Program-made: the position numbers and the translations under genes | The notes under the pieces: model-generated | Database searches by the model: none | The model's input: only the letters and a program-made list of their open reading frames with translations | What the model was told of the DNA's origin: nothing | Shown: positions 1 through 6,770 of the stretch, piece by piece | Numbering within the stretch: position 1 is the stretch's first letter | Layout: each line of letters starts with the position of its first letter | Source of the DNA: Gemmatimonadota bacterium | GTDB lineage: Bacteria > Gemmatimonadota > Gemmatimonadetes > Gemmatimonadales > Gemmatimonadaceae | Assembly: GCA_003223455.1 (NCBI GenBank) | Contig: QHVE01000022.1 | Location: 34,144 to 90,774, forward strand | DNA: 56,631 nt | Reading direction: 5' to 3'

Positions 1-594
1 ATCGTCTACTACGGCAACGACTGGGTGTCGCCGGCGACGCGGGTGATCTTCACCCTCGACTACGCGGGACTCGGAGCGAGTGCCGCGCTGCTCGACGGGG
101 GCATGCCGGCGTGGAAGGCGGAGAAGCGAGCGCTCACGACCTCCGCGCCGAAGCCGTCGCGGGGGCACCTGGCGGCGCTGCAGATCAACCCGATCGTCGT
201 CGACGCGGCGTGGGTGAAGAGCCGGCTCGGCAGGCCGAGCTTCCACCTGATCGACGGGCGCGCCGCGGTGTTCTACGACGGCGTGGAGATGGGCGGATCT
301 CGCAAGGGACACATCGTCGGCGCGAAGAGCCTTCCGTACACCGAGATCGCCGACGACAACCTCAAGCTCCGCAGCCCCGCCGAGCTGAGCGCGCTGTTCG
401 CACGTGCCGGCGTGGCGCCTGGCGACACGGTGGTGGCGTACTGCCACATCGGTCAGCAGGCGACGGCGGTGCTGTTTGCCGCGCGGTCGATCGGCCATCC
501 CGTGCTCCTGTACGACGGCTCGTACCAGGACTGGTCGCGTCGTCCGGACTTCCCCGTCGAAGATCCGCGCGCGGGGAAGGCGAGCGCGCAATGA
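1..594 (+). CDS. Thiosulfate sulfurtransferase, tandem rhodanese (5'-truncated by window)
   Basis: The reading frame is open from base 1, so the gene starts left of the window. What remains is the end of a non-catalytic N-terminal rhodanese domain (YYGNDW near the start, then LLDGGMPAWK) followed by a complete catalytic domain carrying the loop YCHIGQQAT, whose Cys would form the persulfide. This arrangement is that of SseA-type thiosulfate or 3-mercaptopyruvate sulfurtransferases, which move sulfane sulfur to a thiol acceptor. No signal peptide can be judged because the N-terminus is missing. Its stop overlaps the start of the next gene (ATGA), so it is the visible head of the sulfur operon. 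Confidence 0.9.
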   Translation: MVYYGNDWVSPATRVIFTLDYAGLGASAALLDGGMPAWKAEKRALTTSAPKPSRGHLAALQINPIVVDAAWVKSRLGRPSFHLIDGRAAVFYDGVEMGGSRKGHIVGAKSLPYTEIADDNLKLRSPAELSALFARAGVAPGDTVVAYCHIGQQATAVLFAARSIGHPVLLYDGSYQDWSRRPDFPVEDPRAGKASAQ

Positions 595-1112
595 ACGCGC
601 GCGCTACGGCCCGGCCGTACGCCGATCCATACCTCGCGGGCGTCGGCCTCGGACTCGTGCTGCTCGCCTCGTTCGTGCTGGCGGGCCGCGGCCTCGGCGC
701 GAGCGGGGCCTTCGCCACGGCGGCAGCGACGTCGGTGAACGCCGTCGCGCCGAGCGCGGTCGCCGGCAATCCATACTTCGCGGATCATCTGGCCGCAGGC
801 GGCCCGCTGCGCGACTGGCTCGTCGTGGAGATCCTCGGCGTGATCGTCGGCGGTTTCCTCTCGGCGTCGCTCGCGGGCCGGCTCGCGTTGCGCGTCGAGC
901 GCGGTGCGCACACCTCCCTGAGGGAGCGGCTGGGTGCGGCGATGGCCGGCGGTGTGCTGATGGGCGGCGGCGCGGTGCTCGCGCGCGGATGCACCAGTGG
1001 CCAGGCGCTCACCGGAGGTGCGCTGCTCAGCGTCGGTGCGTGGCTGTTCATCGGCACCGCGTTCGCGGCGGCGTATCTCGTCGCGTTCGTGACGCGAAGG
1101 AGCTGGACATGA
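591..1112 (+). CDS. YeeE/YedE-family sulfur transporter, first half-size subunit
   Basis: A 173-residue, very hydrophobic membrane protein with the Sulf_transp (PF04143-type) signature: a Gly-rich helix, then ARGCTSGQALTGGA around residue 135. The Cys in that loop is the kind of residue that relays thiosulfate or persulfide sulfur in TsuA/YeeE transporters. Full-length YeeE carries both halves in one chain. Here the halves are separate polypeptides, as in the known paired YeeE/YedE genes. It starts at an ATG overlapping the upstream rhodanese stop and ends in the same way with the next gene, so the operon should be translationally coupled. The two halves presumably assemble into one channel. 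The substrate (thiosulfate or another sulfane sulfur species) is inferred. Confidence 0.85.
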   Translation: MNARATARPYADPYLAGVGLGLVLLASFVLAGRGLGASGAFATAAATSVNAVAPSAVAGNPYFADHLAAGGPLRDWLVVEILGVIVGGFLSASLAGRLALRVERGAHTSLRERLGAAMAGGVLMGGGAVLARGCTSGQALTGGALLSVGAWLFIGTAFAAAYLVAFVTRRSWT

Positions 1113-1714
1113 GCGCGCCGCTGCCCCTGTCGCTGGCGACGGGATCGGCCGGCGCGCTCGCTCTCGCGTTCGGCGTGGGAATCGGCTTCGGCTGGTGCCT
1201 CGAGCGCGCGGGGCTCGGCAGTGCGTCGAAGCTCATGGGCCAGTTCCACCTCACCGACCTGGCCGTGTTCAAGGTGATGTTCTCGGCGATCGTGACGGCG
1301 ATGCTCGGACTGTTCTGGCTGTCGCGCGTCGGCGTGGTCGATCTCTCGCGCGTGTACGTGCCGGAGACGTTCGTCCTGCCACAGCTCGTCGGCGGTCTGG
1401 TGTTCGGTGCGGGGATGGCACTCGCCGGGCTGTGCCCCGGCACGTCGTGCGTGGCGGCGGCGACGGGGCGGGGAGACGGGTTCGTGGTGGTCGGCGGGTT
1501 CTTTGCCGGTGTGCTGATGACGGCGCTCGCGCTTCCGGGGATGGCGCGCTTCTATCAGAGCGGTGCGCGCGGCACTCTGACGCTCGACTCGGTCCTCGGC
1601 CTGGAGACGGGATCGCTGATTCTCGTCGTCGTCGCCGCGGCGCTCGCCGGGTTCATCGTCGCGGAGCAGGTCGAGCAGTGGAAGTTGCGTCGCCTCGCGG
1701 AGCTGGAGCGATGA
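1109..1714 (+). CDS. YeeE/YedE-family sulfur transporter, second half-size subunit
   Basis: A 201-residue integral membrane protein forming the second half of the split YeeE/YedE pair. It has the repeat-related motif GLCPGTSCVAAATG near residue 110, with two Cys, preceded by GFGWCLERAGLGS near the N-terminus, which adds another conserved Cys. Alternating helices and the Gly-rich pore-like loops are typical of PF04143 proteins. The ATG start lies inside the previous gene's stop (ATGA), and its own stop overlaps the next start. With its partner at 591-1112 it should import a sulfur compound that the flanking rhodaneses and the aminotransferase then process. Family is clear and substrate is not. 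Confidence 0.85.
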   Translation: MSAPLPLSLATGSAGALALAFGVGIGFGWCLERAGLGSASKLMGQFHLTDLAVFKVMFSAIVTAMLGLFWLSRVGVVDLSRVYVPETFVLPQLVGGLVFGAGMALAGLCPGTSCVAAATGRGDGFVVVGGFFAGVLMTALALPGMARFYQSGARGTLTLDSVLGLETGSLILVVVAAALAGFIVAEQVEQWKLRRLAELER

Positions 1715-2325
1715 GCACGCGCGTGACCGCACTCCACCGCGCGCTCGCTGCCGCTGCGATTGCGTTGGCGGTTCCCGCCGCGATCGTTCGCGTGCCCGTG
1801 GCTCCGGCACGCGTTGCGCCAGTCGCGATCGGCGACGGCGTACGCGTCGACTCGTTCGTCACGCGCACCGTGGACGCCCGCCAGCTCGCGGCGTGGATCC
1901 GCGCAGGTGCTCGCGATGTCCGCGTGCTCGACTTGCGCGGGAATGCGGCATATCAGGCGCGACACGTGCCTTCGGCCGAGCCGGCCGACCGCGCGCGACT
2001 GGACACGCTGACCCGACGGACGGACGAGACGCTCGTCCTGTACTCGGGCGACGACGTGCGCGACGCGCAGGCGCTGGCCAACCTCGCCGCGCGCGGACAT
2101 CGGCACGCCTACGTTCTGGACGGCGGGATGGACGCCTGGGTGGACGAGGTGATGGAACCCGTGCTTCACGGTGACTCGGCGGACTACGTGGCGGCGCTGA
2201 GCCGATATTTCGGCGGCGCCCCGCGCACGAGCGCGCGCGAGCGAGAGGGGGAGCCGACACCGCCGCGTGTCAAGCCGATAGCGACTACCGGCGAGGCCGG
2301 CGAGACGCCGAGGCGCGGATGCTGA
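1711..2325 (+). CDS. Rhodanese-like exported protein lacking the loop Cys, with a C-terminal Cys
   Basis: A 204-residue protein with an N-terminal hydrophobic stretch (residues 9-30, signal peptide or anchor) and one rhodanese fold: the Asp-Arg pair in VLDLRGNAAYQARHVPSAE, and VLDGGMDAWVDEVM late in the domain. Where catalytic rhodaneses have a Cys the loop reads LYSGDDVRDAQ, with Ser instead. The only Cys in the whole protein is the final residue, after a flexible charged tail ending PRRGC. It is therefore unlikely to be a normal sulfurtransferase, though the tail Cys could carry sulfur (inference). It overlaps both neighbours and lies between the transporter halves and the desulfurase-like gene. 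Confidence 0.85.
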   Translation: MSTRVTALHRALAAAAIALAVPAAIVRVPVAPARVAPVAIGDGVRVDSFVTRTVDARQLAAWIRAGARDVRVLDLRGNAAYQARHVPSAEPADRARLDTLTRRTDETLVLYSGDDVRDAQALANLAARGHRHAYVLDGGMDAWVDEVMEPVLHGDSADYVAALSRYFGGAPRTSAREREGEPTPPRVKPIATTGEAGETPRRGC

Positions 2326-3725
2326 CCCCCACCGCCGCGCCGCGCGCCGAGCGCGCCGTCGACTTCGCCGATCTGCGTGCACGCGAGTTCCGTCGGCTCG
2401 ACGCGGGTGGCCACGCGTATCTGGACTACACGGGGAGCGCGCTCCATCCGGAGCGCCTCGTCACGGAGCATGCAGAGTCGCTGCGCCGCACCGTGCTGGG
2501 GAACCCGCACTCGGAAAGTCCCGCCTCACGCGCGAGCACGGCACTCGTGGAGGCGGCACGCGCGCGCGTGCTGCGCTTCTTCGATGCCGATCCCGGCGAG
2601 TACGTCGCGTGCTTCACCGCGAACACGACCGGGGCGATTCATCTCGTGGCATCCGGGTTCGCGTTCGGACCCGACGCGCCATTCATCCTCGCGACGGACG
2701 ATCACAACTCCGTGAACGGAGTACGCGCCTACGCGGAGCGCGCCGGAGCGCGCGTGCACTACCTTCCGCTCGACGGCGAGCTGCGGCTCGCCGACCCCGC
2801 GTCGCAGCTCGCCGTGTTGCGCCGCACGCACGTCGGAGCGGGGTTGGTCGCGTTCCCCGCGCAGTCGAATTTCTCCGGCGTGCAGCATCCGCTGGCCCTC
2901 GTCGAACGCGCCCGCGCGCTGGGCTACACGGTGCTGCTCGACGCCGCAGCGTTCGTCCCGACGTCGCCGCTCAGTCTTCGGCACGTGCCGGCGGATTTCG
3001 TGGCCTGCTCGTTCTACAAGATGTTCGGCTATCCGACCGGTGTCGGCGCGTTGGTCGCCCGTCGCGAAGCGCTCGCGCGGCTGCGCCGTCCGTGGTTCGC
3101 CGGTGGCACGGTGGAGTACGTGTCCGTGCAGCACGGGTCGCATCTGCTGCGCGAGGGAGCCGAGGGATTCGAGGACGGTACCGTGAGCTTCCTCGACGCC
3201 GACGCCGTGATTCGCGGGCTCGACTTCCTCGACGACGTCGGGATGCAGAGCATCCGCCGGCATGTCCGGTCGCTCGCCGCATCGCTCGTCGAGCGTCTGT
3301 GCGCACTGACGCACCCCGATGGCTCGCCGATGATCCGCGTGTACGGGCCGCGCGACCGATACGACTGCGGCGGCACGGTCACGTTCAACGTGCTCGATGC
3401 GCGCGGCGAGGCGGTGTCGTACGAGCTCGTCGAGGAGCACGCGCGCCTCGCCGGCGTCTCGGTGCGCGGAGGCTGCTTCTGCAATCCGGGCGCATCGGAG
3501 GCGGCGTTCGGCTTCGTCGCCGACCGTGCGCTCGCCTGCATCGCGGAGACGCGACAGGAAGGATGGACGCTCGAGCGCTTCGCGCGCAGGATGCGAGCGT
3601 GCGGAGGCGCGCACGCGATCGGCGCCATTCGGGCGTCAGCCGGAATCGCGTCGAGCGAACAGGATCTCGAAAGGTTGCTCGAGGCGCTCGTCGCGTCGAA
3701 CTGGCATCAGGAACGGAGGGCTTGA
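2319..3725 (+). CDS. Class V aminotransferase, cysteine-desulfurase/MoCo-sulfurase-like
   Basis: A 468-residue PLP-dependent fold type I enzyme. The PLP lysine is K234 in CSFYKMFGYPTGVGA, and a Cys-rich catalytic loop GGCFCNPGASE (C386, C388) is positioned like the substrate-activating Cys loop of cysteine desulfurases and the N-terminal domain of molybdenum-cofactor sulfurases. The C-terminus contains the familiar ASAGIASSEQDLERL helix. The reaction expected is removal of sulfur from cysteine as a protein persulfide. It is the last gene of the sulfur operon and starts inside the rhodanese-like gene (7-bp overlap). Length suits a stand-alone MOCOS-like N-domain. The sulfur acceptor is not known, and the rhodanese-like neighbour is a candidate. 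Confidence 0.85.
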   Translation: MLTPTAAPRAERAVDFADLRAREFRRLDAGGHAYLDYTGSALHPERLVTEHAESLRRTVLGNPHSESPASRASTALVEAARARVLRFFDADPGEYVACFTANTTGAIHLVASGFAFGPDAPFILATDDHNSVNGVRAYAERAGARVHYLPLDGELRLADPASQLAVLRRTHVGAGLVAFPAQSNFSGVQHPLALVERARALGYTVLLDAAAFVPTSPLSLRHVPADFVACSFYKMFGYPTGVGALVARREALARLRRPWFAGGTVEYVSVQHGSHLLREGAEGFEDGTVSFLDADAVIRGLDFLDDVGMQSIRRHVRSLAASLVERLCALTHPDGSPMIRVYGPRDRYDCGGTVTFNVLDARGEAVSYELVEEHARLAGVSVRGGCFCNPGASEAAFGFVADRALACIAETRQEGWTLERFARRMRACGGAHAIGAIRASAGIASSEQDLERLLEALVASNWHQERRA

Positions 3726-3730
3726 CAGGA

Positions 3731-4864
3731 TCAGGGGGGATCGGCCGGATGCACGGGCACCTGCTTTTTGGGAGGGTTCGCCGCGAGGAACGCCATGCCT
3801 CCGTACTTCGGCCAGCCCGTGGTGATCCACTCGTGATACTTCATCGCCTGGTCGGCGTCCTTCGCCCACTCCCACTGTCCCTTCGGTGGGGGCGATGGAT
3901 ACGCTCGCATGAGCGCCGAGACCTCGACGACGTCGTGTAGTCCGTCGCCAATGCTGCGCGTCACGAACGGGGTGCGGTACGCCTCGCCGCGCGTCCAGAC
4001 GCGGTAGCCGTAGTACGCCGAGGCGACCGCCTCGTGCAGCCGCGCCGTGAGCAGCGTACGCTCGAACAGCGCGTGCAGGTCGGCGTAGTCGCCGGGACGT
4101 ATCACTTTGCGCCCGTCCTCGATCGAGCGGAGCGACTCCCTCGCCCTGGCGACCCCCCAGCGCTTCTCGGTGAGCACCATGCGGAGCGTACCCTCGTCCA
4201 TCCGCTCCCCCGAATGGATCCACCCGCTGTCGCGCACCCACGGTACCTCGCCCCACTGCGCGCCGTTCGGCTCCTTCGCCGAGGGCGGCGCGATCCGGTC
4301 GACGACGTCGCGCCAGTAGTGCAGATCACGGTTCACTCCGTGCCGAACGTGCGCCACCGGTGGCTCGATCCACTTGCCGCTCACGTGCCGTGCGTAGCTC
4401 GACGAGTAGCCGTCGTAGTCGAGCCGCGAGTGGTTCGCGACGTTCGTCCCCAACGTGTACAGGCTGCTCGTGACGATGTCGAAGGCATTGCGGAAGGCGC
4501 GCGCCACGAACGGCCGCGCCGCCGCGCCGTAGTGCGCCGTGACGAACTCCGACGTGACCGCATCCGCCGTGACTCGCGGATCGTCGACGAAGCGCGCCAG
4601 CGCGTACAAATCGACCTCCGCGGGATGGCCGACCAGGCGAGTGCGTCCGTAGCGGTCGGTGCGCGCCGTGTAGCCGATCACGTGCGGCCGCCGCAGGAGG
4701 TCGCGCGCTCGCCCGAGGATGTACTCCGGCCATGTGCTGGCGATCTGACCCTGGCCGTTGAACTCCCCCGCAGCATCGAATTCGATCACCGTCGGCCGGG
4801 CGATCGTCCCCGCGTAGCGATCGTTGGGATGCGTGAGGAAGAAGTCGTGCGGCGTCTCCTTCAT
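3731..4864 (-). CDS. Secreted glycoside-hydrolase-like protein, C-terminal part (frameshifted)
   Basis: A 377-residue frame, opening with MKETPHDFF, that continues the protein encoded at 4864-5535. Recognisable stretches are IEFDAAGEFNGQGQIAS, a segment HVIGYTARTDRYG and many aromatic residues typical of carbohydrate-active enzymes. The overall pattern resembles the catalytic region of GH67-like alpha-glucuronidases, but I am not certain of the family. Its first ATG overlaps the upstream stop as TGATG, so the piece could be made by coupled reinitiation. More simply, the two were one gene and a single base was lost. The stop lies 5 bp from the stop of the convergent sulfur operon. Confidence 0.7.
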   Translation of the reverse strand: MKETPHDFFLTHPNDRYAGTIARPTVIEFDAAGEFNGQGQIASTWPEYILGRARDLLRRPHVIGYTARTDRYGRTRLVGHPAEVDLYALARFVDDPRVTADAVTSEFVTAHYGAAARPFVARAFRNAFDIVTSSLYTLGTNVANHSRLDYDGYSSSYARHVSGKWIEPPVAHVRHGVNRDLHYWRDVVDRIAPPSAKEPNGAQWGEVPWVRDSGWIHSGERMDEGTLRMVLTEKRWGVARARESLRSIEDGRKVIRPGDYADLHALFERTLLTARLHEAVASAYYGYRVWTRGEAYRTPFVTRSIGDGLHDVVEVSALMRAYPSPPPKGQWEWAKDADQAMKYHEWITTGWPKYGGMAFLAANPPKKQVPVHPADPP

Positions 4865-5535
4865 CAGCACTCTACCGCACCGATGATCGCGCGATACTCC
4901 TCGTGGGTGTACGAGAAGGTGCGCGCGTAGAGATTGAGGTGCCGCTCCCCGATCACCACGTCGGCCACGGCGTTCACCACCGCGGCGAGCTTCTCCTGCG
5001 GGGTGTTCATGACGCGAGAGTGCTGGCGCTCGGCGCGCGCGCCCGTCTCGATGAACGTGAGCACGATGCCGTCCGCGGCGGGAACCCGGTCGAGCATCTC
5101 GCGGTAGTCCTGCTTGAGCCACGCCCAGAATGCAGGATCGTCGAGATCGATCGTCCCGTCCGGTCCCGTGCGGAAGCGCTCGGGGTAGTACGCGAGCTCG
5201 TAGAGCGCGTGGTCCCACACGACGACCTCGCGAACTCCAGTGGCATGCGCCGAGTCGACGAGGCGGTTCACCAGCGCACGCTTCTTCTCGTCGCGGACCT
5301 CGTTGAGGTCCATGATCACCTCGTGCGAGAGCTCGAGGTGATTGATCCTGTACTTCGGCGCGGCGGCGATGACGGCGAGGTCATCGACCTCGCTGTTCGA
5401 CAGGATCGTCCATCCGCGCACCGGCTCGTCGCTGCGGAGCGCGCCATGCGGCGTCGCCCTCGACGTCTGCTGCGCCGCGCCCGGTGACGTGAGCGCGACG
5501 AGCAGCAGACCGAGGCGCGCGAGCCGAGCGATCAA
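4864..5535 (-). CDS. Secreted glycoside-hydrolase-like protein, N-terminal part (frameshifted)
   Basis: A 223-residue frame with a clear signal peptide (IARLARLGLLLVALTSPGAA), then a TIM-barrel-like segment with DDLAVIAAAPKYRINHLELS, REVVVWDHALYELAYY and GIVLTFIETG. The most likely start is a TTG at 5535 overlapping the msrA stop (TTGA), since no ATG or GTG sits between that point and the signal peptide. It ends early at GAVEC and the adjacent frame continues the homologous reading with LMKETPH, so one nucleotide seems missing close to 4866-4872. Together the two pieces give a secreted enzyme of about 600 residues. It forms an operon with msrA. Confidence 0.65.
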   Translation of the reverse strand: MIARLARLGLLLVALTSPGAAQQTSRATPHGALRSDEPVRGWTILSNSEVDDLAVIAAAPKYRINHLELSHEVIMDLNEVRDEKKRALVNRLVDSAHATGVREVVVWDHALYELAYYPERFRTGPDGTIDLDDPAFWAWLKQDYREMLDRVPAADGIVLTFIETGARAERQHSRVMNTPQEKLAAVVNAVADVVIGERHLNLYARTFSYTHEEYRAIIGAVEC

Positions 5536-6218
5536 TCGCGCCAGAGCTGCGCGAACTGTGTCTTGAGCGCTTCCACCTTCGGCCGATCGTTGATCACGAT
5601 GTAGGGCTGGTTCGGGTGGAGGTTGTAGTAGTTCTGGTGGTAGCCCTCCGCGTCGTAAAACGCCTTGAGCGGCGCGACCTGCGTCACGATCGGATCCTTG
5701 AACGCCTTGGACTTCGTGAGCTGCGCGATGTAGGCGTCCACCACCTTGCGTTGCGCCTCGGTGGTGTAGAAGACCGCCGATCGGTACTGCGTGCCGACGT
5801 CCGGTCCCTGGCGGTTGAGCTCCGTCGGATCGTGCGCGACGGAGAAGAACACCTTGAGGAGCTGGCCGAGCGAGACCTGCGAGCTGTCGAACACGATCTT
5901 CACGGACTCGGCATGCCCCGTCGTCCCCGAGCTCACGTGCTCGTAGCTCGGCGACGAGACAGTCCCGCCGGCGTACCCGGACGTCGCGCTCACGACCCCC
6001 TTCACGTGCTGGAAAACCGCCTGCACGCCCCAGAAGCATCCGCCGGCGAGCACGATAATCTGTTCGCCCTTCGCGGAAGCGATCGGCTGATCGATCGCGG
6101 GGTCGGGAAGTGTCGTGATGGTCGGCGTCGAGCCCGCGATCGTGCGCGTGACGAAGAGAAGGGCGGCGACGAGGCCAGCGGTGAGCGCGGCGATACCGCG
6201 TTTGGGCGAGCGGGACAT
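5532..6218 (-). CDS. msrA: Exported peptide-methionine (S)-S-oxide reductase MsrA
   Basis: A 228-residue protein with an N-terminal hydrophobic export segment (residues about 8-30) followed by a complete MsrA domain. The catalytic motif GGCFWG has Cys61. GYAGG, YEHVSSGTTGHAE, and the HDPTELNRQGPDVGTQYRS block that binds methionine sulfoxide are all present, as is GYHQNYYNLHP. It reduces S-methionine sulfoxide in proteins, here presumably outside the cytoplasm. A second or third resolving Cys is not evident after the catalytic one. I chose the ATG at 6218 because the signal peptide begins there, although an upstream in-frame start exists. The split hydrolase gene follows with a 4-bp overlap. 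Confidence 0.93.
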   Translation of the reverse strand: MSRSPKRGIAALTAGLVAALLFVTRTIAGSTPTITTLPDPAIDQPIASAKGEQIIVLAGGCFWGVQAVFQHVKGVVSATSGYAGGTVSSPSYEHVSSGTTGHAESVKIVFDSSQVSLGQLLKVFFSVAHDPTELNRQGPDVGTQYRSAVFYTTEAQRKVVDAYIAQLTKSKAFKDPIVTQVAPLKAFYDAEGYHQNYYNLHPNQPYIVINDRPKVEALKTQFAQLWRD

Positions 6219-6295
6219 TGGAAGCACTCTCGGGAAGGGACGTTCAGCGACTCCCCATTGATACGCCGATCGGACGAAAATGGATGTACGACGCA

Positions 6296-6325
6296 CGAAG
6301 GGCGAGCCGGCCGGCTCGCCCTTCG
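6296..6325. terminator. 30-bp perfect palindrome, terminator-like
   Basis: Two 15-base arms, CGAAGGGCGAGCCGG and its exact reverse complement, meet without a spacer. It lies 18 bp past the stop of the small minus-strand gene at 6344-6565 and upstream of msrA. No T-run follows on the minus strand, so intrinsic termination is plausible rather than certain. Confidence 0.55.
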
Positions 6326-6343
6326 GTATTCGGGGGCAGGCGG

Positions 6344-6565
6344 TCAGGCGCGTGCCGTCGGGGACATGCGTGGCGCGACGTGCGGCAGAAGCTGGAGTGC
6401 CGCCTCCCGGTCCTGCTCGCTGATCGGATCGCGATCCGAGGCGAGGCGGAACGACGCGAGAACCTCATCGCACAGGTCGCGCAGCCGAGTCCGGCGGCGA
6501 CGGTCGCGGGAGACGGGGCGGGGACCGGAGAGCCTGGTCGAGGAGAAAACACGATCAGTTCGCAT
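6344..6565 (-). CDS. Small hypothetical protein
   Basis: A 73-residue frame starting at the ATG at 6565. The first half is Arg-rich (DRRRRTRLRD) and the second half forms a regular amphipathic pattern, LCDEVLASFRLASDRD then EQDREAALQLLPHVAP, which reads like a genuine small helical protein rather than a shadow. A strong palindrome lies just beyond its stop. There is no obvious ribosome binding site. I do not recognise the family and cannot give a function. The main alternative is a non-coding gap between msrA and the L,D-transpeptidase. Confidence 0.45.
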   Translation of the reverse strand: MRTDRVFSSTRLSGPRPVSRDRRRRTRLRDLCDEVLASFRLASDRDPISEQDREAALQLLPHVAPRMSPTARA

Positions 6566-6770
6566 GGGGAATCGCTTGGTTGAGTCGTTGACACCGGGGC
6601 CCGGCACACGGTCGAGCTGGTCAGGCGAACCACAAAGCAGAGTTCGGGCCAGTATGTCGCCGAGTGAAGAGTCCGATTCCGCGAGCGCTGGCGCGCTCGA
6701 CGTGGCCCGACTCTCGCCTCTGTCGGTCGAGCGGCAATGCGCCCGCCGACACCATTTCCTCGCGACGAGC
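6566..6770. other. Divergent intergenic region, no gene seen
   Basis: About 205 bases between the start of the small minus-strand gene and the start of the plus-strand L,D-transpeptidase. It must hold promoters for both directions. I see no clear -10/-35 pair, operator or repeat. Confidence 0.5.
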
